This document shows, piece by piece, positions 16,989 through 27,800 of a stretch of 64,000 nt of DNA. Position 1 is the stretch's first letter; every line of letters starts with the position of its first letter. The translations under genes were made by a program, and so were the position numbers. The DNA is taken from assembly GCA_001769275.1 (NCBI GenBank), contig MEOQ01000050.1:159155-223154 (forward strand). The letters are read 5' to 3'. The stretch comes from Bacteroidetes bacterium GWF2_43_63. GTDB lineage: Bacteria > Bacteroidota > Bacteroidia > Bacteroidales > DTU049. The notes below the pieces were generated by a model, which worked only from the letters and a program-made list of their open reading frames with translations, was not told the DNA's origin and ran no database searches.

Positions 16989-18449
16989 TCACTGTCCCAC
17001 ATCCGGCATGTTGCTGACAACCTTTGTCCCTGCGTGTTTTTGAAACAATTCAATCAAGCCGCGACTTGGAACAGGAGTGCAATAATCAATAAGCTTTCCG
17101 GACTTGTCGATAAACATACCATGCGGATAAGCCGATAATCCAAGGTTTTCGGCCATAACCCAGTCGCCTCCGAAATGATAGATTGGGAAACTGAATTTAT
17201 TATCTTCGAGAAAATAAAACAACTTCAACGGTTCACGATCCATGCTGACAGCTACAAATCGTATGCTGTCGTTCCATTTTTTGCACAGCTGATCGGCTAC
17301 CAGAAGTTCCGACAAACAAGATTTACTCCAGGTAGTAAAAAACAGAATAAATGTATATTTTTTATTCAGCGAATCGTTGTTGAACACATTTCCTTCGAGC
17401 GAGCTGAAATTCATTGCCGGCGCTGTGTTTCCAGCATTAAAACGGGTAAGCGAAAAACTCAGATTTCGTGCAATGCGTGCCTGAATATCAAACTTTGTTT
17501 TTTTTGCATATAGGTCGAGCACTTTTAGCAGACTGTCCTGTCGGATGGTTTTCAGCGAGTACCAGTCACGCATATTGAGAAGCAGAACCGCTTCGCGAAG
17601 TTGTTCATTGCGCAGCAGCGAATCTTTACCCAAAGAATCAAGCAATCCGCCGAGATTTGGTTTCAGGTTGATGTTGAGTACAATGTCATACGGCTGAATT
17701 TTCCTCGAAGTGCCAAAAACAAAATCAGAAAAGTAGCTGCTGAAAAACTCCATGTATGCAACATTGTCATACAGAATTGGCTTTTTATAAATATAATTGT
17801 CGAAGAGATATTTTCTGCTTTTCGACTGCATGTTCAGCTGCATTGTTGCCAATGAATAGTCGCAGTAATTGCGAAAAAAATCGTTGTTTACATATTTATA
17901 TCGGGCTGAAACTGCCTGAACAAAACTATCGACCTTGTTTTTAGGAGGCCGTGTAAAAGCGTAAGATGAGGTGTTTCCATCAATTCCCGAAGTTTCAATA
18001 ATAAACGAAGAATAGTCGTTATTAAATTTTGAAACCAGTTGGTTGATATCGGTCGAATCAGTATTGCGGATAGAGTACTGGAGTTTAATGGTAGATAGCA
18101 ATGGAATGTGAATGCGATTTGGATCTTTGTAATCGAACGGAGCAAATTCAATCTCATAGGTTTTTCCGGATGGAAGATAAATTTCGCTGCTCGTGAAATC
18201 CATAATGCGAAAAAAACCGGTTATCACCTGCTTCTCATATACATTGAAAGTGAACTGAAAATGTCCGGTGCTGTCGATGACGGTGCTGGCAAGAATAGAC
18301 TCACGATTGCTGATATAATCGTCGGTTGTGTATAGGCGGATGCGGAGTTTTTCGGCGCCCGGCGCGTAACCTTTGATGATGGTTTTTGCTGCAAACAGAT
18401 TAGCTGCGATCAGCAATGATATTACAAATACAGCGATTCTGGGATTCAT
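16989..18449 (-). CDS. TlpA-like thioredoxin-fold exported protein, atypical active site
   Basis: The 486-residue protein has a signal peptide (MNPRIAVFVISLLIAANLFA), a long N-terminal region of about 340 residues typical of Bacteroidota TlpA/AhpC-type proteins (DUF4369-like start KTIIKGYAPGAEKLRIRLYT), and a C-terminal thioredoxin fold (FILFFTTWSKSCLSELL ... SAYPHGMFIDKSGKLI). The usual WCxxC is WSKSC, so the N-terminal nucleophilic Cys is replaced by Ser. Classical disulfide exchange is therefore unlikely. I chose ATG 18449; a longer start overlaps coaD. It is the last gene of the recR-coaD run. Confidence 0.82.
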   Translation of the reverse strand: MNPRIAVFVISLLIAANLFAAKTIIKGYAPGAEKLRIRLYTTDDYISNRESILASTVIDSTGHFQFTFNVYEKQVITGFFRIMDFTSSEIYLPSGKTYEIEFAPFDYKDPNRIHIPLLSTIKLQYSIRNTDSTDINQLVSKFNNDYSSFIIETSGIDGNTSSYAFTRPPKNKVDSFVQAVSARYKYVNNDFFRNYCDYSLATMQLNMQSKSRKYLFDNYIYKKPILYDNVAYMEFFSSYFSDFVFGTSRKIQPYDIVLNINLKPNLGGLLDSLGKDSLLRNEQLREAVLLLNMRDWYSLKTIRQDSLLKVLDLYAKKTKFDIQARIARNLSFSLTRFNAGNTAPAMNFSSLEGNVFNNDSLNKKYTFILFFTTWSKSCLSELLVADQLCKKWNDSIRFVAVSMDREPLKLFYFLEDNKFSFPIYHFGGDWVMAENLGLSAYPHGMFIDKSGKLIDYCTPVPSRGLIELFQKHAGTKVVSNMPDVGQ

Positions 18450-18487
18450 GGGCTTACCTTTCGGAAAATAACGCAGCAATCGGGCGC

Positions 18488-18964
18488 TTATTGCCATTCC
18501 ATAATTTGTTTAGCCACAACCACCGGAACAAATTGCTGAATATTGCCGCCATTGCGATGAATATCGCGAACGATGGATGAATTGACAGGGGTGTGTTCTG
18601 GACGCGAAAGCAGGAAAATATTTTCAATATCTGAATTCAGCATTTTGTTTACCTGACCGACACTCCGTTCGAATTCAAAATCAGCGGCAGTGCGCAATCC
18701 GCGTAAAATATATTTCGCATCCTGACTGATACAATAATCAACCGTGAGGCCGTGATACGAATCAACACGGACATTTTTCAAATCAGCCAGGACTGTACGC
18801 AACCATTCAATTCTTTTTTCCAAAGGAAAATAGTTTTTCTTATCGGCGTTGACCCCAACGGCAACGATCAGTTCATCAAAAAGCAATGCTGCCCGCCTGA
18901 TGATGCACTCGTGGCCCACGGTTACAGGGTCGAACGATCCGGGAAATACGGCGATTTTTTTCAT
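18488..18964 (-). CDS. coaD: Phosphopantetheine adenylyltransferase
   Basis: CoaD adenylates 4'-phosphopantetheine, the penultimate step of coenzyme A synthesis. The 158-residue length is standard. Motifs present are the nucleotidyltransferase GSFDPVTVGHECII (HIGH-like), YILRGLRTAADFEFE for substrate binding, and VNSSIVRDI (ISSTxxR-like) near the C-terminus. It lies 41 bases after rlmB in the same direction. Confidence 0.97.
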   Translation of the reverse strand: MKKIAVFPGSFDPVTVGHECIIRRAALLFDELIVAVGVNADKKNYFPLEKRIEWLRTVLADLKNVRVDSYHGLTVDYCISQDAKYILRGLRTAADFEFERSVGQVNKMLNSDIENIFLLSRPEHTPVNSSIVRDIHRNGGNIQQFVPVVVAKQIMEWQ

Positions 18965-19005
18965 GGCGGACGAATTTAATAATCAAATTTAAACAATTTA
19001 TTGAA

Positions 19006-19752
19006 TCAACTTCCGAGTCCGCGTTGACGCACAGCTTCGAAAATAATAATTCCCGCACTGACTGAAACATTGAGCGAAGCCACCTGTCCCGCCATGGGTA
19101 TGCGAATCCATTCATCGGCAATTTTGAGTATCGGCACTGAAATCCCGTCTTCTTCGCTGCCAAGAATTATACCTGCAGGTACATTGAAATCCGCTTCGCT
19201 GTACAGTTTTACGGCTTTTTCGCTCGCTGCAAATAAACGGATTCCGCTTTGCTGCAGATATTTCAGCGCACCGTTCATATTCTTTGTTTTCACAACAGGA
19301 ACATTCAACAATGCTCCGGCAGAAGAACGCACAGCATCTGCAGTTACCGAAACACTTTTGGTTTCAGGAATAATAATCCCGGTAACTCCGGCTGCATCGC
19401 AGCTGCGGGCCATAGCGCCGAAATTGCGCACATCGGTAATATTATCCAGAATCAGAAACAAAGGCGTGAGTCCTTTTTCAAAAGAATCCATCACCAGATC
19501 TTCAACCGTGTAATAATGTACCGGCGCAATAAATGCCACAACGCCCTGATGATTGCCGCGGGTGATCCGCATAATTTTTTCAACCGGCACCCTTTTAATC
19601 TGAAGCTTTTTGTTGCGGGCCTCTTCAAGAATCTCAACGATTCCGGGTTTGCGATCAGAGCCGGTCACAATCAGAATGTGTTCGATGGGTGTTTCCTTCT
19701 CAAGCGCTTCGAGAACAGGGTGAATGCCGAAAATAAAATCTTTGTCTTTCAT
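19006..19752 (-). CDS. rlmB: 23S rRNA (guanosine-2'-O-)-methyltransferase, TrmH family
   Basis: The 248-residue SPOUT-class methyltransferase has an N-terminal RNA-binding domain (FIFGIHPVLEALEKETPIEHI) and a C-terminal trefoil-knot domain. The three TrmH motifs are readable: NITDVRNFGAMARSCDAAGV, ILGSEEDGIS and LNVSVSAGIIIFEA. RlmB methylates G2251 in the 23S P-loop; the exact target is assigned by family similarity. It starts 3 bases after the GWxTD gene ends. Confidence 0.92.
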   Translation of the reverse strand: MKDKDFIFGIHPVLEALEKETPIEHILIVTGSDRKPGIVEILEEARNKKLQIKRVPVEKIMRITRGNHQGVVAFIAPVHYYTVEDLVMDSFEKGLTPLFLILDNITDVRNFGAMARSCDAAGVTGIIIPETKSVSVTADAVRSSAGALLNVPVVKTKNMNGALKYLQQSGIRLFAASEKAVKLYSEADFNVPAGIILGSEEDGISVPILKIADEWIRIPMAGQVASLNVSVSAGIIIFEAVRQRGLGS

Positions 19753-19755
19753 AAT

Positions 19756-21021
19756 TTATTGTCTCCAAATATCAACTGCACGGAACCAGTTATCTTTGTA
19801 AACTGGCGCCCTCTGCAGGCTGTAGTCATTGTCACTGAATTTGTTTTTCAATTTTTCAAACGTGAAAGTGATGGAAAAAAAATTATTTTCCTCACCATAA
19901 ATCCACGATTCACTGTCATCGGTGCGATAAACAATATTGGGTGCGCCAAACACAATATAAATCATGCCGCGGTCGGTTTGCCACCCTTCGGTATGCGAGG
20001 TGAATAGCCGGTTTGAATTCATCACCCGCGAATAATATTTTCTGATCAGGTTGCGCGTACGTTCTTCATGGCCACCAATCTTCAGCCAGAAAGCCTCAAT
20101 CCCGGCGACTTTATTGTCCGATTCAGCAATTTTTTTAAACTCCTTTTGAGTTGAAATGTATCGGATAGGATTCATCATCGCTTCGTGAGAGTTGACATCC
20201 GGAAAACCGCTTTCGGTGCAGAGTAGCGTGAATCCTTTATTCATGGCCGGGTCTGCTGTGATAAAATAAATACCTCTACTGAAAGTATTAATGCGGAATT
20301 CGTTGCTGCCACCCAGAAATTCAATTTCTACCAGCGAGTCAGATTCAAATTGTTGAGGAATTATATTTTCAAATGCATAAGGCGGAGAAGGAATCGGAAA
20401 TGAATCTTCAAAGAAATAGCATTTTAGCTTTTCGGGCGATGCACCATGGTAGGAGAGTGAAACTGTGGTGCCATTGGTGCTTGTAAACGCAGATGGAATG
20501 CTTAGTATATCTTCGGAAGGCTCAAACCATTGCGAGCTCAGTTTTCCGGATTTATCCACCGGCAACATGATTGTTTGACGAGTATCCTTATTGTTGTCGC
20601 GCACCGAAATATAAGCAATACAATTTCGGCCGGTTTTGACATTCAATGAGATTTCACTGGAAATACTTTTCGCAACAGTACTATCCTTTTCAAAACTGAT
20701 GTTTGTTCCGGTGCTGTCGGTCCAGCGTACATCGTTGTATGAATCAAACAAAACGACACGAATAGTTGCATTTGCAATAAAGGGATCCATAGCTTTTTCA
20801 CGAACATACAGAAATCCGTTGGGATCCAGATTGATTTTAAGTTTTGACGTGCTGTCGTTCAAATGAATAATATAAGCAGACTTACATAAGGGTTCAAAAT
20901 CATCCTGGTAAGAAGGCGCAATATTTTCGCTTGACATTTTTATATAGGAAACGCAGCTGATCAGCATTGCAGAGAATGCAAGCAGGAATGTGAAAAGCAA
21001 ATATTGGCCGCGGATTTTCAT
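19756..21021 (-). CDS. GWxTD domain-containing lipoprotein
   Basis: The 421-residue protein has a lipoprotein signal with lipobox-like AMLISC near residue 23. The C-terminal GWxTD domain is clear: GWQTDRGMIYIVFGAP near residue 343, then WIYGEENNFFSITFTFEK. The family is widespread in Bacteroidota and has no established biochemical function. The middle is beta-rich. It starts 11 bases after recR and lies 3 bases before rlmB, so it is part of the same operon. Confidence 0.9.
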   Translation of the reverse strand: MKIRGQYLLFTFLLAFSAMLISCVSYIKMSSENIAPSYQDDFEPLCKSAYIIHLNDSTSKLKINLDPNGFLYVREKAMDPFIANATIRVVLFDSYNDVRWTDSTGTNISFEKDSTVAKSISSEISLNVKTGRNCIAYISVRDNNKDTRQTIMLPVDKSGKLSSQWFEPSEDILSIPSAFTSTNGTTVSLSYHGASPEKLKCYFFEDSFPIPSPPYAFENIIPQQFESDSLVEIEFLGGSNEFRINTFSRGIYFITADPAMNKGFTLLCTESGFPDVNSHEAMMNPIRYISTQKEFKKIAESDNKVAGIEAFWLKIGGHEERTRNLIRKYYSRVMNSNRLFTSHTEGWQTDRGMIYIVFGAPNIVYRTDDSESWIYGEENNFFSITFTFEKLKNKFSDNDYSLQRAPVYKDNWFRAVDIWRQ

Positions 21022-21032
21022 TAAAACGGTTT

Positions 21033-21668
21033 TCAGCTTTTTTCGGAAACCAGCAATTGCTGATAAGGAACGCGAGCCTGAATGGAGCGTCCGAGTGTTA
21101 CTTCGTCAATATATTCGAGTTCATCGCCGATGGAAATACCTCTGGAAATGGTGCTGAAAGAAATGTTGAGATGTTTCAGTTGTCGAAAAATATAGAAAGC
21201 AGTGGTATCGCCTTCAACCGTAGCCGATAAGGCCAGAATGATTTCGTTGATCGGATTTTCTTCAACCCGTTGCTGCAGAGAATCAAGAAATATATCCTGG
21301 GGCCGTATTCCGTCGATGGGCGAGATGAGGCCGCCGAGCACGTGATAAACGCCATTGAATTGCGAGGTCCGTTCTACCGCCATCACATCGCGGATGTCTT
21401 CGACCACGCAGATAACCGATCTGTCGCGCGATGGATTGGCACAGACCGGACATGTTTCAGAGTCGCTGATATTGTGGCAAACCGAGCAATAAGTAATTTT
21501 TTCGCGCAATTCAATCAGACTATTGCCCAATGCCGTTGATAATGATTTGTCCTGACGAAGCAGATGCAAAGCCAGACGCAGAGCAGTCTTACGCCCAACA
21601 CCCGGAAGCTTGGACAATTCTGATACAGCATTTTCAAGATACTTCGATGGCAACTGCTCGAAAAACAT
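21033..21668 (-). CDS. recR: Recombination protein RecR
   Basis: RecR acts with RecO and RecF in loading RecA at gaps. The 211-residue protein has a helix-hairpin-helix start ([17 protein letters not shown]), the zinc finger CSVC..CPVC (residues about 58-73), and a Toprim domain ([35 protein letters not shown]). Length and order are canonical. It heads the minus-strand run recR-GWxTD-rlmB-coaD-thioredoxin-like and diverges from the giant secreted protein gene. Confidence 0.97.
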   Translation of the reverse strand: MFFEQLPSKYLENAVSELSKLPGVGRKTALRLALHLLRQDKSLSTALGNSLIELREKITYCSVCHNISDSETCPVCANPSRDRSVICVVEDIRDVMAVERTSQFNGVYHVLGGLISPIDGIRPQDIFLDSLQQRVEENPINEIILALSATVEGDTTAFYIFRQLKHLNISFSTISRGISIGDELEYIDEVTLGRSIQARVPYQQLLVSEKS

Positions 21669-21885
21669 GCGCTATTTTTTTGTAAAAGTACAAAAAAGTG
21701 GTGATCCGCACAAGTGCTGGTTTGTAAGTTTCCAACAGAGAATTATTGAAAAGCGTATCAATATTTTATTTATAATATTGTACATTTAGCAACTATTTCA
21801 TCGAATTGGTTGTCTGTAATAGTTGTCCGAAGGTTTGATTATTTAAATTAAAGCGAGTCAAATACGCACCAAATTCCCCCAAGAT

Positions 21886-24800
21886 ATGAAGAGATTATTT
21901 ACCATTGTAGTTGTTTGTTTACTTTCATTTCCCAACCTTTTTTCGCAAGTTGTTTCAACTCCGCAAACCGGAACATATCGGCCATCAGCGCTTGATTCCT
22001 CCAGGTTTGCCGGCATGAGTTGGGCCGAAATGATGTCGGATCAGAGCATTAATTTTTATGCGGTCCGCGATGCCTTCAATAATTTTTGGGCAGGCCGCAC
22101 ACCCGACAAAGGCAAAGGTTATAAACCTTTTCGCCGTTGGGAAGCCATGATGACTCCGAGGGTTTATCCCACGGGTGAGCGCATTGTGACTGACGCTGAA
22201 ATCATGAAACGTTATAAAGTTTTCGAGGAGCAGTTTTCGGTGCCTGAAAGCAGTACCAAAAGTCTGACGGGCACGTGGACTGCTTTGGGTTCCAATGGCG
22301 CACCAACAGGTTCACCCAGCGGTCAGCCGGGAGGCACGGGACGTGTAAATTGCATTGCATTCAACCCGTTGAATTCAAACATAATGTATGTCGGAGCTCC
22401 TTCTGCAGGTCTTTGGAGAACCAGAAACGGCGGCACCAGCTGGGCGCCGGTAAACGACACCTTTGCTGTTGTTGGTGTATCAAGCGTGGTAATAAATCCT
22501 CTTGACACATCCATCATGTACATTGCCACCGGTGATGGCGATGCAGGTGACACCTACACTGTCGGCATTATGAAATCGACCAACAGCGGACAAAGCTGGC
22601 ATTATACCGCTTTTCATCCATCGGTGCAGGGAGGATATCTGATACGAAAACTTGTGATGCATCCCACCAATCCGGATATTATGTGGGCAGCCACCAACGG
22701 GGGCGTTTTGAAAACAACCGACGGCTGGGCTACATACACTGTTTCCACTGGAATAAATGGCACATTTGATATAGAATTGAAACCCGGTGATCCCACAACT
22801 GTTTATGCATCAACATATACAGCCGTTTACAAATCGACTGATGGTGGCGTAACATTCACTGCCGTCACATTGCCGACTCCGCCAACAAATGGTTTCCTGC
22901 GCATTGCTATCGCTGTTACGGCAGCCGCTCCGGACAATGTTTATGCAGTTTGCGGCCGAAACGACGTTTCTCCATATACCAATTACGCTGGTTTTGGCGG
23001 TTTTTACAAATCGACAAATAGCGGAACCACGTTTACTGAAGTTTATAATGAAACTACAGCGAACCACAATCTGCTCGGTTGGTCAGCCACCTTCAATGAC
23101 ACAGGCGGACAATCGTGGTACGATCTCGATATAACTGTCAATCCGGGAAACGCAAACGAAATCTTTATAGGTGGTGTCAATATTGTCAAATCCACCAATG
23201 GTGGAACTTCATGGGCTTGCAACGCCTATTGGATGACAGGATATGGCTATGCATATAGTCACGCCGATCATCACGCTTTTGCATGGCTTCCGGGAAGCAC
23301 AACTACGTTATTCAACGGCAATGACGGTGGCATTTTCAAAACCACCAATAATGGCTCTGCCTGGACCGATATCAGTGGCAATCTTTGTTTGAATCAGCTT
23401 TGGGGAATGGGAATTTCGACAACCAATTCAGGACTGATTATGACCGGCTGGCAGGACAATGGTCTGAACAAATTGCTAGCTAGTGCCTGGACGCACGTTC
23501 GTGGGGGCGATGGCATGGAAGTGATGTGTACACCCGGCACCGATGCCAGGTTGTTCGGTTCTTATGCAAATGGGGATTTTTATTATTCAACCAATGGTGG
23601 AGGCTCGTGGTCGGATATTACCCCATCGGCGTCTGCCGGAGGGGAGTGGGTAACTCCGATTATCATGGATCCAAACAGTACCACCAAAATTTACACAGGA
23701 TATACAACCGTTTATTACAACGGCAATGCAACCCCGACAACGGCAAACTGGACAACAAAAGGAACCGTTGGCGGAACCGGCAACATCTTTCGCATGGCGC
23801 TTGCCCCATCAGCTTCGACAACGACCATGTATGTTATCAAATCCAGTGGAGTTTATAAAACCACCACACTTACCAATGCAACGCCTACCTGGACCGATGT
23901 GACAGGCAATCTGCCCGTTACTGCAGCCATGCTTAGTTATATTGCCGTTGATCAAACCGATGCCAACAGGGTTTATGTCACTTTCAGCGGTTATGTCGAT
24001 GGCACAAAAGTGTACATGAGCACAACTGGCGGAACGACCTGGACCAATATTTCCAGTAATTTGCCGAATCTGCCGATGAATTGTGTGGTTATTGATAAAA
24101 ATTCAGCTACACACGCCATGTATGTTGGCGGTGATGTCGGTGTTTATTACAAAGATGATACTTCTCCAACCTGGATTCTTTACAGCGACGGACTTCCAAA
24201 TGTGGTTGTGAAAGAACTCGAAATTTATTATGGAGCTACGCAGGCAGCTCATCGTCTGCGGGCCGGCTCTTATGGACGCGGTGTTTGGGAAAGCGATCTT
24301 TACACCCCGCCAACCATTGCTCCTTCATGCGATTTTACGGCAAGCGCCACCTATGCTTGCACCGGATCTACCATTCAGTTCACCGACATGAGTCTTTACA
24401 GCCCAAGCAGCTGGACATGGACTTTCACGGGCGGTACGCCAGCCTCATCTCCACTGCAGAATCCTTCAGTAGTTTACAGTGCTCCCGGCACCTATCAGGT
24501 TAGTTTAACTGTTACAAATGCAAATGGAACTGATACTGAAACAAAGACCTCATACATTACAATAGGGCCGAACAGTTCCCCATTTATGGAAGATTTTGGA
24601 GCCTCTCTTTTTGCTCCGACCAACTGGAAACTAAGTGGAGCGGCATGGAAAAGAGCAAATTCAACCAGCGCGCTTGGCACAGCTACAACATCTGCATTGT
24701 TTGAGTGTTACTATTTTAGTGCCGGCTCTACCGGCGATCTGACTTCTCCTTCTGTAAATCTCACTTCGCTCGGAGCAAGTCCGGTTCTGAATTTCAATGT

Positions 24801-27800
24801 CTCGTACCGTCAATATACCACTGAAACGGATCGCCTGCAGGTATTTATTTCTACCGACTGCGGTACTAGCTGGACCAGCTTGTTTGACAAAAATGGTACA
24901 ACTTTATCAACCGGTGCTGCAACTACAACTTACTGGAGGCCGGCTGTTGCAGGCGACTGGCGCCAGGAAACAATTGCTTTGCCTGCATATGCCAGTCAGA
25001 CAGTGATGCTGAAATTCACAGGCACCTCCAATTATGGCAACAACATTTGGATCGATGATATTGAACTTACCACTGCAGCTTGCACAATCGGGGATGCTGG
25101 AACAATTTCAGGAACATCTCCTGTTTGCCAGGGACAGAGCGGTGTTTCATACTCTATTGCAGCTGTTTCCGGTGCAACATCATATGAATGGAATGTGCCT
25201 GCCGGAGCAACCATAGTTTCCGGAAACGGAACCAATTCCATAACTGTTGATTTTTCAACAGCAGCTGCATCCGGTTATGTTTCGGTTAAGCCAAAGAACG
25301 CTTGTGGCTATGGCGCATCGTCATCGGGTGGGGTAGTCGTTAATCAGCTGCCTGGAACGCCAGAAGAAATTATTGGAACAGCAACTGTTTGCCAGGGACA
25401 AAACAATGTGTTTTTCAACGTTCCCGAAATTTGGAATTACCTGACGAATCAGGATGGGTATGTTTGGACATTGCCAGCTGGAGCTACCATTGCTTCGGGC
25501 AACAATACCGATTCTATATATGTAAACTTCTCCACGTCCGCGGTGTCAGGCAATATTTCGGTTCATGGGAATAACGCCTGTGGTAATGGATTCGAGTCCC
25601 CGCTTTTTGCAATCACTGTAAATCCAGTCCCAGCGCAGCCTTCGGCTATTACCGGCAATACTTCTCCATGTCAGGCTGTTACTGGTCTGATCTATTCGGT
25701 AACCAATGTGCCCGGCGTTTCTTATGCCTGGACTGTTCCGGCTGGGTGGATCATCACGGCTGGTCAGGGAACCAGCAGCATTACCGTTACATCGGGCGCT
25801 GCATCTGGTAATATTCAGGTAACTCCTTCGAATGCTTGCGGTAACGGAACCGCACAAATACTGGCTGTGTCAGTTTCAGCATTGCCTTCGCAACCTTCAG
25901 TAATTACAGGAACCGGTTCACCTTGTCAGGGCAGCAGCCAGAGCTACAGTGTGACCAATGTATCCGGCATCACATACACCTGGTTATTTCCTTCGGGATG
26001 GAGCCAGTCAGGCGGCGGAACGACAAATTCTGTAACGGCAATTGTCGGCACTTCAGGAGGAACAATCACCGTTACTCCTTCCAACGGTTGTGGTGCTGGG
26101 ACACCGCAAACAATGGCTGTCAGCACAAGCACTGTCCCGGCTCAACCATCCGCAATTACCGGAAATACCAGTCCATGTCAGAATGCAACAGCTCTTACTT
26201 ATAATGTTACCAATGTCAGTGGCGTTACATATACCTGGACATTGCCTTCCGGATGGTCGCAGACAGGGGGCGGAACAACAAATAGCATTACTGTTACGGC
26301 AGGCACCGCTGCCGGCAATATTACTGTAACTCCATCCAATACCTGTGGTACCGGCACAGCTCAAACGCTTGCAGTTACAACAACAGCAGCTCCTGCACAA
26401 CCCTCGGCTGTATCAGGCACCACAAGCCCTTGTCAGGGCGCAACTGGTCTTACTTACAGTTTAACCAATGTCAGCGGAGTAACTTATTCATGGGCACTTC
26501 CATCAGGCTGGGCTCAAACCGCAGGCGGAACCACCAATAGCATTACTGTTACCTCAGGAACCGCCGGTGGAACAATAACAGTTACACCTTCCAATACCTG
26601 CGGAAATGGAACTCCTCAGACATTGACTGTGTCAATAACCCCAGGACCTTCCATCAGTTCGCAGCCTGTAAATAGCACCATTGGTGTTGGCGGAAGCACT
26701 TCATTTTCTGTTGCGGCAACCGGAAGCGGATTGACTTATCAGTGGCAGCTTTCAACGGATGGCGGAACAACCTATAATAATATTACCGTTGCCGGCAGCA
26801 ATCCAACTTATTCCGGCTGGACTACGGCCACTCTTTCGCTGAGTGTCGTTGGTGCAGGAAACAACGGTTACTTTTATCGCTGTATAGTTAGTGGCACATG
26901 CAATCCTTCTGTAACTTCAAATGGCGCCATGCTAAGTGTAGATGGCTCTCCGGCTATTACATCGCAGCCTGCTAATGTCGAGGTATGCGATAGTGACAAT
27001 ACTTCTTTTATTGTTACAGCTACTGGCAGTGGCCTGAATTATCAGTGGCAGCTGTCGACAGATGGCGGCACTACATTTAATAATATCACAACGGCCGGCA
27101 GCAATCCGACTTATTCGGGCTGGACAACAAATACACTTTCGCTTACTGCAGTAGATATTCTGAACAACAACTATCAATACCGTTGCATTGTTGATAACGG
27201 TGTTCCACCAGTGGCAACATCCAATTCAGCAACAATCACGGTTAATGATGTTCCTGCCCAGCCGTCGGCTATTTCGGGAACGACCAGTACCTGTCAGGGT
27301 GTCAGTGGTCTTGTTTATTCAGTGACCAATGTTTCTGGAATAACTTACACCTGGACTGTTCCATCCGGTTGGATTATAACTGCAGGTCAAGGAACCAATA
27401 GCTTAACAGTAACATCTGGATCGGCTGGTGGAACCATTTCTGTTTCACCTTCCAACGGATGCGGAACAGGTGTAGCTCAGACGCTTGCCGTTTCGATGTC
27501 GGCAGGCCCTGCACAGCCTTCGGCCATCAGTGGTAACACAACACCCTGCGAAAGCGCAACCAGCTTGATTTACAGCGTAACCAGTGTTGCCGGAGTAACC
27601 TACACCTGGAGTTTGCCTTCGGGTTGGGCAATAATCTCCGGACAAGGCAGCAGCAGCATTACGGCAACTGCCGGAACAACCGGTGGAACCATTACTGTGA
27701 CGCCATCCAATGCATGCGGTGACGGCACTGCTCAAACTATTTCAGCAAGTATTGCACCTCTGCCAGCCCAGCCATCGGCTATCGCGGGTAACATAGCTCC

